Assembly: GCA_946699065.1 (NCBI GenBank)
Contig: CAMPDV010001784.1
Span: 1 to 64,000 of the forward strand
DNA: 64,000 bases
Source of the DNA: Loxodes magnus
Lineage: Eukaryota > Ciliophora > Karyorelictea > Loxodida > Loxodidae
Reading direction: 5' to 3'
Positions 1-8,854 of this stretch are shown here, piece after piece. The notes beneath the pieces are model-generated. The model searched no databases, was not told the DNA's origin, and was given only the letters and a program-made list of their open reading frames with translations. The position numbers and the translations under genes were made by a program. How positions within the stretch are numbered: position 1 is the stretch's first letter; each line of letters opens with the position of its first letter.

Positions 1-94
1 AAGAAGATAGAATTTCAGCTTTAAGAATTACTTAAACTTAGAGATAAAAAGAAGTTATAAGTATTTAGAAAAGTGAGGAAGTAAAGTAAGAAAA

Positions 95-186
95 GAAGAT
101 AGAATTACAGCTTTTAGAGTTACTAAAACTTAGAGATAAAAAGAAGTTATAAGTATTTAGAAAAGTGAGAAAGTAAAGTAAGGAAA
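95..186 (+). repeat. Class A monomer, 92 bp (exemplar)
   Basis: This is a typical class A unit. It reads as three modules: a 16-bp head (GAAGATAGAATTACAG), a 32-bp core (CTTTTAGAGTTACTAAAA then CTTAGAGATAAAAA), and a 44-bp tail (GAAGTTATAAGTATTTAG, then AAAAGTGAGGAAGTAAAG, then TAAGGAAA). The hand count for the consensus is 45 A, 23 T, 20 G and 4 C. Common core variants are TTACTTAAAC and AATTATTTAAAC in place of GTTACTAAAAC. Class A units carry one AGCT (AluI) tetramer, which class B lacks, so AluI digestion should give a 92-bp-based ladder. It is the most common class outside the B-rich segments. Confidence 0.95.
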
Positions 187-647
187 GAAGATAGAATTAC
201 AGCTTTTAGAGTTACTAAAACTTAGAGATAAAAAGAAGTTATAAGTATTTAGAAAAGTGAGAAAGTAAAGTAAGGAAAGAAGATAGAATTACAGATTTTA
301 GAGTTACTAAAACTTAGAGATAAAAAGAAGTTATAAGTATTTAGAAAAGTGAGGAAGTAAAGTAAGGAAAGAAGATAGAATTTACAGCTTTTAGAGTTAC
401 TTAAACTTAGAGATAAAAAGAAGTTATAAGTATTTAGAAAAGTGAGAAAGTAAAGTAAGGAAAGAAGATAGAATTACAGCTTTTAGAGTTACTAAAACTT
501 AGAGATAAAAAGAAGTTATACGTATTTAGAAAAGTGAGAAAGTAAAGTAAGGAAAGAAGATAGAATTACAGCTTTTAGAGTTACTAAAACTTAGAGATAA
601 AAAGAAGTTATAAGTATTTAGAAAAGTGAGGAAGTAAAGTAAGGAAA

Positions 648-738
648 GAAGATAGAATTACAGCTTTTAGAGTTACTAAAACTTAGAGATAAAAAGAAGT
701 TATACGTATTTAGAAAGAAAGGAAGTAAAGTAAGGAAA
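648..738 (+). repeat. Class A2 monomer, 91 bp, with TACGTA and AGAAAGAAAGG tail (exemplar)
   Basis: This is a class A unit whose tail reads TTTAGAAAGAAAGGAAG instead of TTTAGAAAAGTGAGGAAG, which is one base shorter. It usually carries TATACGTATTT in place of TATAAGTATTT, and the following unit often begins GAAGTTAG instead of GAAGATAG. These marks tend to travel together, so this is a true subclass and not scattered noise. Runs occur near 5.28-5.46, 9.72-10.1, 11.5-11.85, 12.57-12.99, 19.88-20.03, 22.26-22.4, 29.69-29.83, 31.3-31.45, 35.4-35.8, 41.2-41.9, 42.6-42.75, 51.0-51.25, 56.35-56.6 and 60.9-61.15 kb. TACGTA supplies most of the CpG dinucleotides in the array. Confidence 0.9.
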
Positions 739-1804
739 GAAGTTAGAATTACAGCTTTTAGAGTTACTAAAACTTAGAGATAAAAAGAAGTTATAAGTAT
801 TTAGAAAAGTGAGGAAGTAAAGTAAGGAAAGAAGATAGAATTACAGCTTTTAGAGTTACTAAATCTTAGAGATAAAAAGAAGTTATAAGTATTTAGAAAG
901 AAAGGAAGTAAAGTAAGGAAAGAAGTTAGAATTACAGCTTTTAGAGTTACTAAAACTTAGAGATAAAAAGAAGTAATAAGTATTTTGAAAAGTGAAGAAG
1001 TGAAGTAATGAAAGAAGATAGAATTACAGCTTTTAGAGTTACTAAAACTTAGAGATAAAAAGAAGTTATACGTATTTAGAAAGAAAGGAAGTAAAGTAAG
1101 GAAAGAAGATAGAATTACAGCTTTTAGAGTTACTAAAACTTAGAGATAAAAAGAAGTTATAAGTATTTAGAAAAGTGAGGAAGTAAAGTAAGAAAAGAAG
1201 ATAGAATTACAGCTTTTAGAGTTACTAAAACTTAGAGATAAAAAGAAGTTATAAGTATTTAGAAAAGTGAGGAAGTAAAGTAAGGAAAGAAGATAGAATT
1301 TCAGCTTTTAGAATTACTTAAACTTAGAGATAAAAAGAAGTTATAAGTATTTAGAAAAGTGAGGAAGTAAAGTAAGAAAATAAGATAGAATTACAGCTTT
1401 TAGAGTTACTAAAACTTAGAGATAAAAAGAAGTTATAAGTATTTAGAAAAGTGAGAAAGTAAAGTAAGAAAAGAAGATAGAATTTCAGTTTTAAGGAGTA
1501 TGCTTTGAGAAGTAATAAGTATTTTGAAAAGTGAAGAAGTGAAGTAAGAAAAAAAGATAAAATTTCAGTTTTAAGGAGTATGCTTTGAGAAGTAATAAGT
1601 ATATTGAAAAGTGAGAAAGTAAAGTAAGGAAAGAAGATAGAATTACAGCTTTTAGAGTTACTAAAACTTAGAAATAAAAAGAAGTTATACGTATTTAGAA
1701 AAGTGAGAAAGTAAAGTAAGGAAAGAAGATAGAATTACAGTTTTAATGAGTATACTTTGAGAAGTTATAAGTATTTAGAAAAGTGAGGAAGTAAGGTAAG
1801 AAAA

Positions 1805-1884
1805 GAAGATAGAATTTCAGTTTTAAGGAGTATGCTTTGAGAAGTAATAAGTATTTAGAAAAGTGAGAAAGTAAAGTAAGGAAA
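1805..1884 (+). repeat. Class B monomer, 80 bp (exemplar)
   Basis: The head is GAAGATAGAATTTCAG. The 20-bp core is TTTTAAGGAGTATGCTTTGA. The 44-bp tail begins GAAGTAATAAGTATTT, and typical tails continue TGAAAAGTGAAGAAGTGAAG then TAAGAAAA. The hand count for a typical unit is 35 A, 23 T, 20 G and 2 C. Core variants include TTTTAATGAG (usually the first B after a class A unit), GTATACTTTG in place of GTATGCTTTG, and the rare GGAGGATGCTTTG. The 12-bp difference from class A lies wholly in the core. Confidence 0.95.
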
Positions 1885-3925
1885 GAAGATAGAATTACAG
1901 TTTTAATGAGTATGCTTTGAGAAGTTATAAGTATTTAGAAAAGTGAGGAAGTAAAGTAAGAAAAGAAGATAGAATTTCAGTTTTAAGGAGTATGCTTTGA
2001 GAAGTTATAAGTATTTAGAAAAGTGAGAAAGTAAAGTAAGAAAAGAAGATAGAATTACAGCTTTTAGAGTTACTAAAACTTAGAGATAAAAAGAAGTTAT
2101 ACGTATTTAGAAAAGTGAGGAAGTAAAGTAAGAAAAGAAGATAGAATTACAGCTTTTAGAGTTACTAAAACTTAGAGATAAAAAGAAGTTATACGTATTT
2201 AGAAAAGTGAGAAAGTAAAGAAAAGAAAGAAGATAGAATTACAGCTTTTAGAGTTACTAAAACTTAGAGATAAAAAGAAGTTATAAGTATTTAGAAAAGT
2301 GAGGAAGTAAAGTAAGGAAAGAAGATAGAATTACAGCTTTTAGAGTTACTAAAACTTAGAGATAAAAAGAAGTTATAAGTATTTAGAAAAGTGAGGAAGT
2401 AAAGTAAGGAAAGAAGATAGAATTACAGCTTTTAGAGTTACTAAAACTTAGAGATAAAAAGAAGTAATAAGTATTTAGAAAAGTGAGGAAGTAAAGTAAG
2501 AAAAGAAGATAGAATTACAGCTTTTAGAGTTACTAAAACTTAGAGATAAAAAGAAGTTATAAGTGTTTAGAAAAGTGAGGAAGTAAAGTAAGGAAAGAAG
2601 ATAGAATTTCAGCTTTAAGAATTACTTAAACTTAGAGATAAAAAGAAGTTATAAGTATTTAGAAAAGTGAGAAAGTAAAGTAAAGAAAGAAGATAGAATT
2701 ACAGTTTTAATGAGTATGCTTTGAGAAGTTATAAGTATTTAGAAAAGTGAGAAAGTAAAGTAAGGAAAGAAGATAGAATTACAGCTTTTAGAGTTACTAA
2801 AACTTAGAGATAAAAAGAAGTTATAAGTATTTAGAAAAGTGAGGAAGTAAAGTAAGGAAAGAAGATAGAATTACAGCTTTTAGAGTTACTAAAACTTAGA
2901 GATAAAAAGAAGTTATACGTATTTAGAAAAGTGAGAAAGTAAAGTAAAGAAAGAAGATAGAATTACAGCTTTTAGAGTTACTAAAACTTAGAGATAAAAA
3001 GAAGTTATAAGTATTTAGAAAAGTGAGGAAGTAAAGTAAGGAAAGAAGATAGAATTACAGCTTTTAGAGTTACTAAAACTTAGAGATAAAAAGAAGTTAT
3101 GAGTATTTAGAAAAGTGAGGAAGTAAAGTAAGGAAAGAAGATAGAATTTCAGTTTTAAGGAGTATGCTTTGAGAAGTAAAAAGTATTTAGAAAAGGGAAG
3201 AAGTAAAGGCAGAAAAGAAGATAGAATTTCAGTTTTAAGGAGTATGCTTTGAGAAGTAAAAAGTATTTTGAAAAGTGAAGAAGTAAAGTAAAGAAAGAAG
3301 ATAGAATTACAGCTTTTAGAGTTACTAAAACTTAGAGATAAAAAGAAGTTATAAGTATTTAGAAAAGTGAGGAAGTAAAGTAAGGAAAGAAGATAGAATT
3401 ACAGCTTTTAGAGTTACTAAATCTTAGAGATAAAAAGAAGTTATACGTATTTAGAAAGAAAGGAAGTAAAGTAAGGAAAGAAGTTAGAATTACAGCTTTT
3501 AGAGTTACTAAAACTTAGAGATAAAAAGAAGTAATAAGTATTTTGAAAAGTGAAGAAGTGAAGTAATGAAAGAAGATAGAATTACAGCTTTTAGAGTTAC
3601 TAAAACTTAGAGATAAAAAGAAGTTATACGTATTTAGAAAGAAAGGAAGTAAAGTAAGGAAAGAAGTTAGAATTACAGCTTTTAGAGTTACTAAAACTTA
3701 GAGATAAAAAGAAGTTATAAGTATTTAGAAAGAAAGGAAGTAAAGTAAGGAAAGAAGTTAGAATTACAGCTTTTAGAGTTACTAAAACTTAGAGATAAAA
3801 AGAAGTTATAAGTATTTAGAAAAGTGAGGAAGTAAAGTAAGGAAAGAAGATAGAATTACAGTTTTAATGAGTATGCTTTGAGAAGTTATAAGTATTTAGA
3901 AAAGTGAGGAAGTAAAGTAAGAAAA

Positions 3926-4165
3926 GAAGATAGAATTTCAGTTTTAAGGAGTATGCTTTGAGAAGTTATAAGTATTTAGAAAAGTGAGGAAGTAAAGTAA
4001 GAAAAGAAGATAGAATTTCAGTTTTAAGGAGTATGCTTTGAGAAGTTATAAGTATTTAGAAAAGTGAGGAAGTAAAGTAAGAAAAGAAGATAGAATTTCA
4101 GTTTTAAGGAGTATGCTTTGAGAAGTTATAAGTATTTAGAAAAGTGAGAAAGTAAAGTAAGAAAA
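3926..4165 (+). repeat. Run of three near-identical 80-bp units (B core with A-like tail)
   Basis: Units at 3926-4005, 4006-4085 and 4086-4165 each pair the B core (TTTTAAGGAGTATGCTTTGA) with the A-like tail start (GAAGTTATAAGTATTTAG). The first two are identical as read; the third differs by a single GAGG to GAGA change. The paralogous place at 1965-2044 has only one such unit, and the offset between flanking markers grows from 1961 to 2121 bp across this site, exactly 160 bp. This reads as a gain of two monomers here, or a loss of two at the other copy. Confidence 0.85.
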
Positions 4166-5415
4166 GAAGATAGAATTACAGCTTTTAGAGTTACTAAAAC
4201 TTAGAGATAAAAAGAAGTTATACGTATTTAGAAAAGTGAGAAAGTAAAGTAAGAAAAGAAGATAGAATTACAGCTTTTAGAGTTACTAAAACTTAGAGAT
4301 AAAAAGAAGTTATACGTATTTAGAAAAGTGAGAAAGTAAAGAAAAGAAAGAAGATAGAATTACAGCTTTTAGAGTTACTAAAACTTAGAGATAAAAAGAA
4401 GTTATAAGTATTTAGAAAAGTGAGGAAGTAAAGTAAGGAAAGAAGATAGAATTACAGCTTTTAGAGTTACTAAAACTTAGAGATAAAAAGAAGTTATAAG
4501 TATTTAGAAAAGTGAGAAAGTAAAGTAAGGAAAGAAGATAGAATTACAGCTTTTAGAGTTACTAAAACTTAGAGATAAAAAGAAGTTATAAGTATTTAGA
4601 AAAGTGAGGAAGTAAAGTAAGGAAAGAAGATAGAATTACAGCTTTTAGAGTTACTAAAACTTAGAGATAAAAAGAAGTTATACGTATTTAGAAAAGTGAG
4701 AAAGTAAAGTAAAGAAAGAAGATAGAATTACAGCTTTTAGAGTTACTAAAACTTAGAGATAAAAAGAAGTTATAAGTATTTAGAAAAGTGAGGAAGTAAA
4801 GTAAGGAAAGAAGATAGAATTACAGCTTTTAGAGTTACTAAAACTTAGAGATAAAAAGAAGTTATGAGTATTTAGAAAAGTGAGGAAGTAAAGTAAGGAA
4901 AGAAGATAGAATTTCAGTTTTAAGGAGTATGCTATGAGAAGTAAAAAGTATTAAGAAAAGTGAAGAAGTAAAGTAAGAAAAGAAGATAGAATTACAGCTT
5001 TTAGAGTTACTAAAACTTAGAGATAAATAGAAGTTATAAGTATTTAGAAAAGTGAGGAAGTAAAGTAAGGAAAGAAGATAGAATTTCAGTTTTAAGGAGT
5101 ATGCTTTGAGAAGTAAAAAGTATTTAGAAAAGGGAAGAAGTAAAGTAAGAAAAGAAGATAGAATTTCAGTTTTAAGGAGTATGCTTTGAGAAGTAATAAG
5201 TATTTTGAAAAGTGAAGAAGTGAAGTAAGAAAAGAAGATAGAATTACAGCTTTTAGAGTTACTAAAACTTAGAGATAAAAAGAAGTTATACGTATTTAGA
5301 AAGAAAGGAAGTAAAGTAAGGAAAGAAGTTAGAATTACAGCTTTTAGAGTTACTAAAACTTAGAGATAAAAAGAAGTTATACGTATTTAGAAAGAAAGGA
5401 AGTAAAGTAAGGAAA

Positions 5416-5507
5416 GAAGTTAGAATTACAGCTTTTAGAGTTACTAAAACTTAGAGATAAAAAGAAGTAATAAGTATTTTGAAAAGTGAAGAAGTGAAGT
5501 AAGGAAA
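5416..5507 (+). repeat. Class A core joined to a B-type tail, 92 bp (exemplar)
   Basis: The unit has the 32-bp A core but its tail reads GAAGTAATAAGTATTTTG then AAAAGTGAAGAAGTGAAG, which is the B-type tail. Similar units occur near 961, 3523, 9901, 12753, 18197 and 20690. Together with B-core plus A-tail units (3926-4165), and with ACAG heads on B cores (near 1897, 3858, 57867 and 59611), it shows that head, core and tail assort semi-independently. Confidence 0.85.
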
Positions 5508-7023
5508 GAAGATAGAATTACAGCTTTTAGAGTTACTAAAACTTAGAGATAAAAAGAAGTTATAAGTATTTTGAAAAGTGAAGAAGTGAAGTAAGGAAAG
5601 AAGATAGAATTACAGCTTTTAGAGTTACTAAAACTTAGAGATAAAAAGAAGTTATACGTATTTAGAAAGGTGAGAAAGTAAAGTAAGGAAAGAAGATAGA
5701 ATTACAGCTTTTAGAGTTACTTAAACTTAGAGATAAAAAGAAGTTATAAGTATTTAGAAAGAAAGGAAGTAAAGTAAGGAAAGAAGTTAGAATTACAGCT
5801 TTTAGAGTTACTAAAACTTAGAGATAAAAAGAAGTTATACGTATTTAGAAAGAAAGGAAGTAAAGTAAGGAAAGAAGTTAGAATTACAGCTTTTAGAGTT
5901 ACTAAAACTTAGAGATAAAAAGAAGTAATAATTATTTAGAAAAGTGAGAAAGTAAAGTAAGGAAAGAAGATAGAATTACAGCTTTTAGAGTTACTAAAAC
6001 TTAGAGATAAAAAGAAGTTATAAGTATTTAGAAAAGTGAGGAAGTAAAGTAAGGAAAGAAGATAGAATTACAGCTTTTAGAGTTACTAAAACTTAGAGAT
6101 AAAAAGAAGTAATAAGTATTTAGAAAAGTGAGAAAGTAAAGTAAGGAAAGAAGATAGAATTACAGCTTTTAGAGTTACTAAAACTTAGAGATAAAAAGAA
6201 GTTATAAGTATTTAGAAAAGTGAGAAAGTAAAGTAAGGAAAGAAGATAGAATTACAGCTTTTAGAGTTACTTAAACTTAGAGATAAAAAGAAGTAATAAG
6301 TATTTAGAAAAGAGAGGAAGTAAAGTAAGAAAAAAACATAGAATTACAGCTTTTAGAGTTACTAAAACTTAGAGATAAAAAGTATTTAGAAAAGTGAAGA
6401 AGTAAAGTAAGAAAAGAAGATAGAATTTCAGTTTTAAGGAGTATGCTTTGAGAAGTAATAAGTATTTTGAAAAGTGAAGAAGTGAAGTAAGAAAAAAAGA
6501 TAGAATTTCAGTTTTAAGGAGTATGCTTTGAGAAGTAAAAAGTATTAAGAAAAGTGAAGAAGTAAAGTAAGAAAAGAAGATAGAATTTCAGTTTTAAGGA
6601 GTATGCTTTGAGAAGTTATAAGTATTTAGAAAAGTGAGGAAGTAAAGTAAGAAAAGAAGATAGAATTACAGCTTTTAGAGTTACTAAAACTTAGAGATAA
6701 AAAGAAGTTATAAGTATTTAGAAAAGTGAGAAAGTAAAGTAAGAAAAGAAGATAGAATTACAGCTTTTAGAGTTACTAAAACTTAGAGATAAAAAGAAGT
6801 TATACGTATTTAGAAAAGTGAGAAAGTAAAGTAAAGAAAGAAGATAGAATTACAGCTTTTAGAGTTACTAAAACTTAGAGATAAAAAGAAGTTATAAGTA
6901 TTTAGAAAAGTGAGAAAGTAAAGTAAGGAAAGAAGATAGAATTACAGCTTTTAGAGTTACTAAAACTTAGAGATAAAAAGAAGTTATAAGTATTTAGAAA
7001 AGTGAGGAAGTAAAGTAAGGAAA

Positions 7024-7105
7024 GAAGATAGAATTACAGCTTTTAGAGTTACTAAAACTTAGAGATAAAAAGTATTTAGAAAAGTGAAGAAGTAAAGTAA
7101 GAAAA
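7024..7105 (+). repeat. Chimeric 82-bp monomer (A head and core fused to B tail)
   Basis: The unit follows class A through GAGATAAAAA, then continues directly as GTATTTAGAAAAGTGAAG, lacking the 10 bp GAAGTTATAA. Some B tails read GAAGTAAAAAGTATTTAG, so the two parents share TAAAAAG exactly at the join. An out-of-register exchange at that 7-bp match predicts 48 + 34 = 82 bp, which is the spacing seen. Other copies of the same join are near 6371, 26001, 28091, 37569 and 39651. The last four are explained by duplication of the surrounding block. Confidence 0.85.
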
Positions 7106-7184
7106 GAAGATAGAATTTCAGTTTTAAGGAGTATGCTTTGAGAAGTAAAATTATTTTGAAAAGTGAAGAAGTGAAGTAAGGAAA
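7106..7184 (+). repeat. 79-bp class B variant with AAAATTATTTTG tail
   Basis: This is a B unit whose tail start reads GAAGTAAAATTATTTTG in place of GAAGTAATAAGTATTTTG, one base shorter. The spacing to the next head is 79 bp. The same variant recurs near 7816, 26165, 28252, 37733 and 39820, in four of these cases one or two units after an 82-bp chimera, so it is a useful marker of common descent for those blocks. Confidence 0.85.
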
Positions 7185-7276
7185 GAAGATAGAATTACAG
7201 CTTTTAGAGTTACTAAAACTTAGAGATAAAAAGAAGTAATAAGTATTTTGAAAAGTGAAGAAGTGAAGTAAGGAAA

Positions 7277-8271
7277 GAAGATAGAATTTCAGTTTTAATG
7301 AGTATGCTTTGAGAAGTAAAAAGTATTTAGAAAAGTGAAGAAGTAAAGTAAGAAAAGAAGATAGAATTTCAGTTTTAAGGAGTATGCTTTGAGAAGTAAT
7401 AAGTATTTTGAAAAGTGAAGAAGTGAAGTAAGAAAAAAAGATAGAATTTCAGTTTTAAGGAGTATGCTTTGAGAAGTAATAAGTATATTGAAAAGTGAAG
7501 AAGTGAAGTAAGGAAAGAAGATAGAATTACAGCTTTTAGAGTTACTTAAACTAAGAGATAAAAAGAAGTTATAAGTATTTAGAAAAGTGAGGAAGTAAAG
7601 TAAGGAAAGAAGATAGAATTTCAGTTTTAATGAGTATGCTTTGAGAAGTAAAAAGTATTTAGAAAAGTGAAGAAGTAAAGTAAGAAAAGAAGATAGAATT
7701 TCAGTTTTAAGGAGTATGCTTTGAGAAGTAATAAGTATTTTGAAAAGTGAAGAAGTGAAGTAAGAAAAGAAGATAGAATTTCAGTTTTAAGGAGTATGCT
7801 TTGAGAAGTAAAATTATTTTGAAAAGTGAAGAAGTGAAGTAAGGAAAGAAGATAGAATTACAGCTTTTAGAGTTAATAAAACTTAGAGATAAAAAGAAGT
7901 TATAAGTATTTAGAAAAGTGAGGAAGTAAAGTAAGGAAAGAAGATAGAATTTCAGTTTTAATGAGTATGCTTTGAGAAGTAAAAAGTATTTAGAAAAGTG
8001 AAGAAGTAAAGTAAGAAAAGAAGATAGAATTTCAGTTTTAAGGAGTATGCTTTGAGAAGTAATAAGTATTTTGAAAAGTGAAGAAGTGAAGTAAGAAAAA
8101 AAGATAGAATTTCAGTTTTAAGGAGTATGCTTTGAGAAGTAATAAGTATATTGAAAAGTGAAGAAGTGAAGTAAGGAAAGAAGATAGAATTACAGCTTTT
8201 AGAGTTACTAAAACTTAGAGATAAAAAGAAGTTATACGTATTTAGAAAAGTGAGAAAGTAAAGTAAGGAAA
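7277..8271 (+). repeat. BBBA higher-order repeat, three copies of 331-332 bp
   Basis: Three consecutive units start at 7277, 7609 and 7940. Each is three B monomers, the first with the TTTTAATGAG core, followed by one A monomer: 3 x 80 + 92 = 332. The middle copy is 331 bp because it contains a 79-bp B variant. Copies 1 and 3 also share the GTATATTGAAAAG tail in their third B unit. The same four-monomer pattern appears inside longer repeats near 13.08 and 14.03 kb, so it may be a basic building block of the array. Confidence 0.85.
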
Positions 8272-8854
8272 GAAGATAGAATTACAGTTTTAATGAGTAT
8301 GCTTTGAGAAGTTATAAGTATTTAGAAAAGTGAGAAAGTAAAGTAAGAAAAGAAGATAGAATTTCAGTTTTAAGGAGTATGCTTTGAGAAGTAATAAGTA
8401 TTTAGAAAAGTGAGAAAGTAAAGTAAGGAAAGAAGATAGAATTACAGTTTTAATGAGTATGCTTTGAGAAGTTATAAGTATTTAGAAAAGTGAGGAAGTA
8501 AAGTAAGAAAAGAAGATAGAATTTCAGTTTTAAGGAGTATGCTTTGAGAAGTTATAAGTATTTAGAAAAGTGAGAAAGTAAAGTAAGAAAAGAAGATAGA
8601 ATTACAGCTTTTAGAGTTACTAAAACTTAGAGATAAAAAGAAGTTATAAGTATTTAGAAAAGTGAGAAAGTAAAGTAAGAAAAGAAGATAGAATTACAGC
8701 TTTTAGAGTTACTAAAACTTAGAGATAAAAAGAAGTTATACGTATTTAGAAAAGTGAGAAAGTAAAGTAAAGAAAGAAGATAGAATTACAGCTTTTAGAG
8801 TTACTAAAACTTAGAGATAAAAAGAAGTTATAAGTATTTTGAAAAGTGAAGAAG

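Larger units (their letters stand above)
1..4905 (+). repeat. A-dominated segment with B clusters and two offset duplications
   Basis: Mostly 92-bp units, with B units clustered near 1.48-2.04, 3.13-3.29 and 3.85-4.17 kb. The rare tail GTAAAGAAAAGAAAG at 2215 recurs at 4336 (offset 2121), so about 1850-2400 corresponds to about 3810-4520, with two extra 80-bp units in the right copy. A second duplication with offset 1765 joins about 2750-3140 to 4515-4905, marked by the rare GTTATGAG at 3096 and 4861 and by GTAAAGTAAAGAAAG nearby. I see nothing here other than satellite. Confidence 0.8.
4906..8854 (+). repeat. Mixed A/B segment
   Basis: Intermixed A, A2 and B monomers. A and A2 predominate from 5.2 to 6.3 kb and B units from 6.4 to 6.65 and 7.1 to 8.6 kb. 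Single-unit oddities include a CATAGAATTACAG head near 6338 (CATA in place of GATA) and AATTATTTAGAAAAG near 5929. The segment includes the BBBA tandem described separately. No gene or unique sequence was seen. Confidence 0.8.

Noticed and set aside
1790-1800. Consensus splice donor GGTAAG
   Set aside because: A single-base variant of the common AAGTAAG tail in one monomer, with no exon on either side.
2217-2233. Triplex-forming polypurine tract (17 consecutive purines in the GTAAAGAAAAGAAAGAAGAT variant)
   Set aside because: It is short, not a mirror repeat, and is one monomer variant carried along by duplication (also near 4338, 21078, 23844 and 32888). Not enough to call a structural element.
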